From Pseudomonadota bacterium (GTDB taxonomy: Bacteria > Pseudomonadota > Gammaproteobacteria > Xanthomonadales > Xanthomonadaceae), in the NCBI GenBank assembly GCA_018242365.1, contig JAFECB010000006.1:126816-190815 (forward strand): a stretch of DNA of 64,000 bases, written 5' to 3'. The position numbers and the translations under genes were made by a program. The notes under the pieces are model-generated. The model had not been told where the DNA came from and searched no databases. It saw nothing but the letters and a program-made list of their open reading frames with translations. This document shows, piece by piece, positions 57,625 through 64,000 of this stretch (position 1 is the stretch's first letter; each line of letters starts with the position of its first letter).

Positions 57625-58980
57625 ATGTCCAATTCCGCCGACCGCCCCCGCTTCCGCAGCGAAGTGGGCAAGACCGCCCGCCTGGCCGGACCGCTGGCGG
57701 CCGGGCATCTGTCGTCCGGTCTGGTGAGTTTTGTCGATGCATTCATCGCCGGCCACCATGGCACCGCCACGCTGGCGGCGGTGTCGGTGGGTACTGCGCT
57801 GTTCTGGCTGCCGATGCTGGCGCCGATGGGCACGCTGATGGCGCTGCCGCCGGCGGTGTCGCAACTGGATGGCGCGGGCCGCCGTAGCGAGATCGGGCCG
57901 TTGTTCCGGCAAGCCCTGTGGCTGGCCGCTGGGCTGGGGTTGCTGCTGCTCGCACTGCTCTCGCTGGTACCCTTGCTGTTACGGCCGATGGGGATCACGC
58001 CGGAAATCGTGCCGGAGGTCACCGTCTTCCTGAACGCCGTGCGCTGGGGCATCCCCGCGTTCACCCTCTACCTGTGCATGCGCTACCTCAGCGATGGCCT
58101 GCACTGGTCGCTGCCGACCATGCTGCTCGGTTTCGGTGGCCTGTGCGTGCTGGCACCGGTCGCCTATGTGTTGACCAATGGCCTGTTCGGGCTACCCGAG
58201 CTGGGCGCGGAAGGGATCGGGATCGCCACCAGCTTGATGTTCTGGCTGCAGGCCTCGGGCTTCGCGCTGTATCTGGCGCGCAGTCGAAGGTTCGTCGACC
58301 TGCGCCTGTTCGCGCAGTGGGATTGGCCGCACTGGAACGTGCAGCGCGACTTGCTGCGCACCGGCTTGCCGATCGGCGTCACCATCACCATGGAAGGCGG
58401 GCTGTTCGCGGTCACCGCACTGCTGATCGGCCGTCTTGGCGAAGTGCAGGTGGCGGCGCACCAGGTGGCCCTGAACGTTGCCTCGATGTGCTTCATGCTG
58501 CCGTTCGGGATCGCCGAGGCGACCACGGTTCGGGTGGGCCATGCGTTCGGCCGCGGTGATCGTGACGGGCTGCGCCGTGCGGCCCTTGCCGGTTTCGCGC
58601 TGATGTTGTGTACCCAGACTGCATCGGCCTTGCTGCTGTTGTTCGGGCACGGCGCGGTGGCCGGCCTGTACAGCGCCGATCCGCAGGTGATCGCGCTGGG
58701 CGGCGCACTGCTGCTGTATGCGGCGCTGTTCCAGTTCCCCGATGGCGTGCAGGTGGTGTCGGCCGGCGCCCTGCGCGGACTCAAGGACACCCGCGTGCCG
58801 ATGTGGCTGGCGGTGCTGGCCTACTGGGGTGTGGGCATGCCGGTGGGCGCCGGGCTGGGGCTGGGCCTCGGCTGGGGCCCGCGCGGAATGTGGCTGGGAC
58901 TGACCGCCGGGCTGACCATGGCGGCGTTCCTGCTGGCACGACGGTTCCTGCGCTCCAGCGTGAGGATTCCGATGGCGTAG
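57625..58980 (+). CDS. MATE family efflux transporter
   Basis: A 451-residue exporter with twelve hydrophobic segments. NorM-like features: LAGPLAAGHLSSGLVSFVDAFIAGHHGTATLAAVSVGTALFW, GIPAFTLYLCMRYLSDG, TGLPIGVTITMEGGLFAVTALLIGRLGEVQVAAHQVALNVASMCFMLPFGIAEATTVRVGHAFGRG, and PDGVQVVSAGALRGLKDTRVPMW. Drives out cationic drugs or metabolites using Na+ or H+. ATG at 57625 follows the DUF3667 divergent region. 128 bases separate it from sppA on the same strand. Confidence 0.95.
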   Translation: MSNSADRPRFRSEVGKTARLAGPLAAGHLSSGLVSFVDAFIAGHHGTATLAAVSVGTALFWLPMLAPMGTLMALPPAVSQLDGAGRRSEIGPLFRQALWLAAGLGLLLLALLSLVPLLLRPMGITPEIVPEVTVFLNAVRWGIPAFTLYLCMRYLSDGLHWSLPTMLLGFGGLCVLAPVAYVLTNGLFGLPELGAEGIGIATSLMFWLQASGFALYLARSRRFVDLRLFAQWDWPHWNVQRDLLRTGLPIGVTITMEGGLFAVTALLIGRLGEVQVAAHQVALNVASMCFMLPFGIAEATTVRVGHAFGRGDRDGLRRAALAGFALMLCTQTASALLLLFGHGAVAGLYSADPQVIALGGALLLYAALFQFPDGVQVVSAGALRGLKDTRVPMWLAVLAYWGVGMPVGAGLGLGLGWGPRGMWLGLTAGLTMAAFLLARRFLRSSVRIPMA

Positions 58981-59108
58981 AGCTGGGAGAAGGGAAGAGG
59001 GAGACGTTGAAAGTCACCATGACCGATGCCGCATGAGTGCTGGTCTGGCAACCGGTAGAATTCACGCCATCCCCCGCACCATCCCGGCCTCGCTGCCGCA
59101 GCCTCGCA

Positions 59109-61004
59109 ATGAACGAACCCCGCCGCCACGGCCCCATCGCCAGCCTGATCATCGGCGTCTGGAACGCGATCAACTTCACCCGCCGGCTGGTGCTGAACCT
59201 GCTGTTCCTGCTCGTGCTGGTATTGCTGCTGGCGGTGCTGCTGCACGATCGCGAACTGGCGCCGGTGGAAGCCAACACCACCCTGGTGATCGCCCCGCGC
59301 GGCCAGATCGTCGAGCAGTTCACCTGCGATGCGTTCAGCCGCTTCATGGCGCGCAACAGCGATTCCGACCGCTGCCGCGAAGCGCGCCTGCGCGATCTGC
59401 TGGCATCGCTGGATGCGGCGCGCACCGACCCGAACATCAATCGCGTCGCACTGTATCTCGATGAACTTGGCCCCAGCGGCTTCGCCACCCTGCGCGAAGT
59501 AGCCTCGGCACTGGCCGCCGTGCGCGCGGCGCACAAGCAGGTGATCGCCTACGGCGACAATTATTCGCAAGGCCAGTACATGCTGGCCGCGCAGGCCGAC
59601 GAGATCTACCTCGATCCGATGTCGCAGGGCGGCGTGCAGCTGACCGGCCTTGCCTCCTATCGACAGTATTTCCGCACCGCGCTGCAGGACAAGCTGGGCG
59701 TCGATGTGCGCCTGTTCAAGGTCGGCACCTTCAAGTCCGCGGCCGAGCCCTTCATCCTCGATGCGGCCTCGCCGGAAGCGAAGGAAGCCGACCTGTTCTG
59801 GATGGGCGATGTCTGGCAACGCATGCTGGCTGATATCGGCAAGGCGCGCGGCCTGGCTCCAGCGGCCCTGCAAACCTATGCCGATACCCTGCCCGCAGAG
59901 GTAGCCGCCTCGCAAGGCGACCTCGCCCGGCTCGCGCTCGACCAGAAGCTGGTGACCGGGCTGAAGACACGCGAGGAGGTGGACGACCTGCTCACCCAGC
60001 GCGGCGTGGCCGATGCCAATGCCGAGGACGGCTATCGCAGCGTCGCCCTCGAGGATTACGTCGCCCGCCTCTCGGGCGATGGCAGCAGGCCTGATTCACG
60101 TCCTGCCGTTGCCGTCGTCGTTGCCGAAGGCGAGATCGCCGGTGGCAAGCAGCCACCCGGCAAGATCGGCGGCGATTCCACCGCCGACCTGCTTGAGCAG
60201 GCGCGCGATGACGATGGCGTCAAGGCGGTGGTGCTGCGGGTCAACTCGCCGGGAGGCGAAGTGTTCGCGTCCGAACGCATCCGCCGCGCGGTGGCGGCGC
60301 TGAAGGCCGACGGCAAGCCGGTGGTGGTATCGATGGGCGATGTCGCCGCGTCCGGTGGCTACTGGATCAGCATGAATGCCGATCGCATCTATGCCGATCC
60401 TTCGACGATCACCGGCTCGATCGGCATCTTCGGCCTGTTCCCAAGCATCGACCGCACGCTTGATCGCATCGGCGTGCACACCGATGGCGTCGCAACCGCG
60501 ACCTATGCCGGCGCCTTCGACATCACCCGGCCGCTGGATCCCGGAATGGCCAGCACCATCCAGGCGGTGATCGACAAGGGCTACCGCGACTTCACCGGGC
60601 GCGTTGCCAAGGCGCGTGGACGCAGCATCGAGCAGATCAACGCGGTCGCCCAAGGCCGCGTGTGGTCCGGCGCGCAGGCGAAGGAACGCGGCCTGGTGGA
60701 TGCCTTCGGTGGCCTGCGTGAAGCCGTGGCGGATGCCGCCGCGCGCGCCAAGCTCGGCAAGCCGGACGCATGGCAGACGCGCTGGATCGAGACCGGCGGC
60801 AATGCCTTGCCGCCGTGGTTGGATACGGTGCTGCAAAGCCGGATCGGCGCAAACCTGCTCGCCGATGCCGGCCCGCTGGCATCGCTGCTGAGCACGCGCG
60901 CACAAGAAGCCGCACCGCTGCGTTTCGTGAAGGACGCGCTGGCACAACAGAACCGCCACCACGTCACCGCGCTGGCCTACTGCTTCTGCAGCCTGCCGCA
61001 GTAG
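59109..61004 (+). CDS. sppA: Signal peptide peptidase SppA (67K type)
   Basis: Membrane-anchored serine protease that digests cleaved signal peptides. 631 residues: cytoplasmic start, one anchor at about 26-46, two tandem crotonase-like halves. The catalytic Lys209 in VGTFKSAAEPF and Ser415 in GDVAASGGYW form the dyad; the SITGSIGIFGLFPSID-type segment follows. Ends AYCFCSLPQ. The stop codon TAG (61002-61004) is the first TAG of a REP-like element, so the C-terminus may have been set by its insertion. Confidence 0.95.
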   Translation: MNEPRRHGPIASLIIGVWNAINFTRRLVLNLLFLLVLVLLLAVLLHDRELAPVEANTTLVIAPRGQIVEQFTCDAFSRFMARNSDSDRCREARLRDLLASLDAARTDPNINRVALYLDELGPSGFATLREVASALAAVRAAHKQVIAYGDNYSQGQYMLAAQADEIYLDPMSQGGVQLTGLASYRQYFRTALQDKLGVDVRLFKVGTFKSAAEPFILDAASPEAKEADLFWMGDVWQRMLADIGKARGLAPAALQTYADTLPAEVAASQGDLARLALDQKLVTGLKTREEVDDLLTQRGVADANAEDGYRSVALEDYVARLSGDGSRPDSRPAVAVVVAEGEIAGGKQPPGKIGGDSTADLLEQARDDDGVKAVVLRVNSPGGEVFASERIRRAVAALKADGKPVVVSMGDVAASGGYWISMNADRIYADPSTITGSIGIFGLFPSIDRTLDRIGVHTDGVATATYAGAFDITRPLDPGMASTIQAVIDKGYRDFTGRVAKARGRSIEQINAVAQGRVWSGAQAKERGLVDAFGGLREAVADAAARAKLGKPDAWQTRWIETGGNALPPWLDTVLQSRIGANLLADAGPLASLLSTRAQEAAPLRFVKDALAQQNRHHVTALAYCFCSLPQ

Positions 61005-61162
61005 GAGCGCACCGCAGGGGCGCGAAATTAACGGAACCGCGTGTAGGAGCGCACCGCAGGGACGCGAAATACCCGCAACCACCCCGTAGGAGCGCACCGA
61101 AGGGGCGCGATTCTTTTGCGGGATTCTGAAAGAGCGTTCGCGCCCCTGCGGTGCGCTCCTAC
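61001..61162. repeat. Composite REP-like unit: three direct copies and one inverted copy
   Basis: Direct copies at 61001-61025, 61043-61067 and 61086-61110 and an inverted copy at 61138-61162. The spacer before the inverted copy contains TTTTGCGGGATTCTG, matching the spacer of the unit at 29188-29339. The first copy overlaps the sppA stop codon. Confidence 0.9.
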
Positions 61163-61183
61163 GGAATCAGGGCGTGCAAACAG

Positions 61184-61432
61184 CTACTGCGCCGCTTGGT
61201 CGAGTTGCGCCTTCTCCTGCGCCGCTGCATCCTCGGTCTGGTTGACCGCGTTTTGCGCCGCGCCCTTGTAGGCATTGGCAGTCTCGGTGATCGGCGAGGT
61301 CGTGTTCGGCGACGGCGCGGCCGCAGGGGCAGCTGCTTGCGGTTGCGGCTGGTCCTGATGTGCCGGTGGCGTCGGCGAAGAACACGCGACCAGCAGCAGG
61401 CAGATCGACAGACTTGGCAAACAATGGCGCAT
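61184..61432 (-). CDS. Small lipoprotein
   Basis: An 82-residue lipoprotein: lipobox LLLVAC with Cys17 in a Leu-rich signal. The mature part is Pro/Ala/Gln rich ([21 protein letters not shown]), then a short helical [29 protein letters not shown] that could form a coiled coil. No family recognised. It diverges from the SDR gene across 62 bases and ends just after the REP-like unit. Confidence 0.65.
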   Translation of the reverse strand: MRHCLPSLSICLLLVACSSPTPPAHQDQPQPQAAAPAAAPSPNTTSPITETANAYKGAAQNAVNQTEDAAAQEKAQLDQAAQ

Positions 61433-61494
61433 GTCGGCTCTCCACGGAACAGTGCCCTATCCTACGTCCAACACCGACGACTCGGAGCACCGCC

Positions 61495-62274
61495 ATGCCA
61501 TCCCCTCGCTGGAACCTGAGTGGTCATCGCGCATTGGTCACCGGCGCCAGCGCCGGCATTGGTTTCGCCATCTGCCGCGAATTGCTCGAATTCGGCGCGC
61601 AAGTCCTGATGGTGGCGCGTGATGCCGAAGCGCTCGAAACGGCGCGTGCCGAACTGGAGGACGAATTTCCCGGCCCCGAGGATGCGGTGCTGGCGCTGCC
61701 GGCCGATGTCACCGACGAAGAACAGCGCAACGAGATCATCGACTGGGCCAGCGACCAGGGCGGCCTGCACATCCTCGTCAACAATGCCGGCGGCAACCTC
61801 ACCCGCCCGGCGCTGGACTACGGCGAGGACCAGTGGCGCGGCATCTTCGAATCCAATGTGTTCTCCGCCTTCGAACTGAGCCGCCTCGCCCACCCGTTGC
61901 TGGCCAAACATGCCAGCTCCTCCATCGTGAACGTCGGCAGCGTCTCCGGCCTCACCCATGTTCGCACCGGCGCGCCCTACGGCATGAGCAAGGCGGCGCT
62001 GCACCAGATGACCCGCAACCTCGCTGTCGAGTGGGCCGAAGACGGCATCCGGGTCAATGCGGTGGCGCCGTGGTACATCCGCACCCGCCGCACCAGCGGC
62101 AAGCTGGCCGACCCGGATTATCTCGACGAAGTGCTGCTGCGCACGCCGCTGGGCCGCATCGGCGAACCGGAGGAAGTGGCCGCCGCGGTGGCCTTCCTGT
62201 GCCTGCCGGCGTCCAGTTTCATCACCGGCGAATGCATCGCCGTGGATGGCGGGTTCTTGCGCTACGGGTTTTGA
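61495..62274 (+). CDS. SDR family NAD(P)-dependent oxidoreductase
   Basis: A 259-residue classical short-chain dehydrogenase. NAD(P) motif [11 protein letters not shown] (16 on), NNAG (96-99), catalytic Ser149, Tyr162 and Lys166 ([10 protein letters not shown]), and the C-terminal [14 protein letters not shown]. Arg42 after the second strand (MVARDAE) favours NADP. The pattern resembles tropinone-reductase-like SDRs; the substrate is not known. ATG at 61495. Confidence 0.93.
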   Translation: MPSPRWNLSGHRALVTGASAGIGFAICRELLEFGAQVLMVARDAEALETARAELEDEFPGPEDAVLALPADVTDEEQRNEIIDWASDQGGLHILVNNAGGNLTRPALDYGEDQWRGIFESNVFSAFELSRLAHPLLAKHASSSIVNVGSVSGLTHVRTGAPYGMSKAALHQMTRNLAVEWAEDGIRVNAVAPWYIRTRRTSGKLADPDYLDEVLLRTPLGRIGEPEEVAAAVAFLCLPASSFITGECIAVDGGFLRYGF

Positions 62275-62299
62275 GGCTTGTCGAACGGCACCCTTCTAC

Positions 62300-64000
<1,701 letters not shown>

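Overview
The window reads as a chromosomal stretch from a high-GC gammaproteobacterium of the Xanthomonadaceae/Lysobacteraceae (Lysobacter, Luteimonas, Thermomonas or Pseudoxanthomonas type). The family-level call is inference from protein style and gene order: a PfkB-type adenosine kinase, Rho with a long N-terminal extension, RhlB with a long basic tail, DUF2066-PerM next to purM-purN, and an mreBCD-mrdA-rodA-mltB-rlpA-dacC-ybeD-lipB cluster. There are about 57 protein genes, two of them cut by the window edges, plus one gene remnant. I found no rRNA, tRNA, CRISPR array, prophage or insertion sequence. Genes are densely packed; many neighbours overlap by 1 to 8 bases (ATGA, GTGA, TTGA), so translational coupling is the rule.

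Layout. 1-4.8 kb: perM (partial) and a DUF2066 gene on the minus strand, diverging from purM-purN-DUF3108. 4.9-6.2 kb: a TPM-domain protein with zinc ribbons. 6.2-8.4 kb: nlpD-like, yqaA, pcm and a 32-codon surE remnant (minus). 8.5-9.0 kb: Smr protein (plus). 9.1-21.6 kb: one long minus-strand block for cell-wall elongation and small-molecule functions: mreB-mreC-mreD-mrdA-rodA-mltB-rlpA-dacC-ybeD-lipB-ispF-truD. 21.8-30.1 kb: adenosine kinase, a lipoprotein, an alpha/beta hydrolase, an M1 peptidase, a DUF5916 outer-membrane protein and a glycosyltransferase. 30.1-36.9 kb: a double-receiver regulator, ftsX, ftsE and rhlB on the minus strand; trxA and rho on the plus strand. 36.9-39.4 kb: lineage-specific secreted or membrane proteins, partly of lower GC, with a 13-C tract. 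39.4-43.2 kb: small membrane protein-ung, rpoH, and a NYN-LOTUS/Mrr pair. 43.3-48.4 kb: TRIC-type channel, ndh, tal and priA (minus). 48.4-49.1 kb: a 660-base non-coding gap with two perfect inverted DnaA boxes. 49.1-55.9 kb: a membrane protein with a sigma-region-4-like domain, a response regulator/histidine kinase pair and a trimeric autotransporter. 55.9-64 kb: DUF4286, DUF3667, MATE exporter, SppA, a small lipoprotein, an SDR oxidoreductase and acs (partial).

How the genes work together. The central minus block builds the rod-shaped wall: MreBCD scaffold, PBP2/RodA synthase, MltB/RlpA/DacC trimming, with FtsEX and the NlpD-like activator for division. purM/purN, adenosine kinase, ispF, lipB, tal, ndh and acs are housekeeping metabolism. 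trxA-rho and rpoH are general gene-expression and stress functions.

For novelty, the most interesting items are: (i) a short REP-like element recurring at gene ends, whose TAG serves as stop codon for three unrelated genes and which forms composite three-direct-plus-one-inverted units; (ii) a second palindromic repeat inserted in frame in priA and at the truD start; (iii) loss of surE from its conserved locus; (iv) a poly-C tract upstream of a lineage-specific secreted protein gene; (v) a NYN-LOTUS/Mrr nuclease pair; (vi) a paired DnaA-box element; and (vii) a possible regulatory cassette of a membrane sigma-like protein, two-component pair and trimeric autotransporter.
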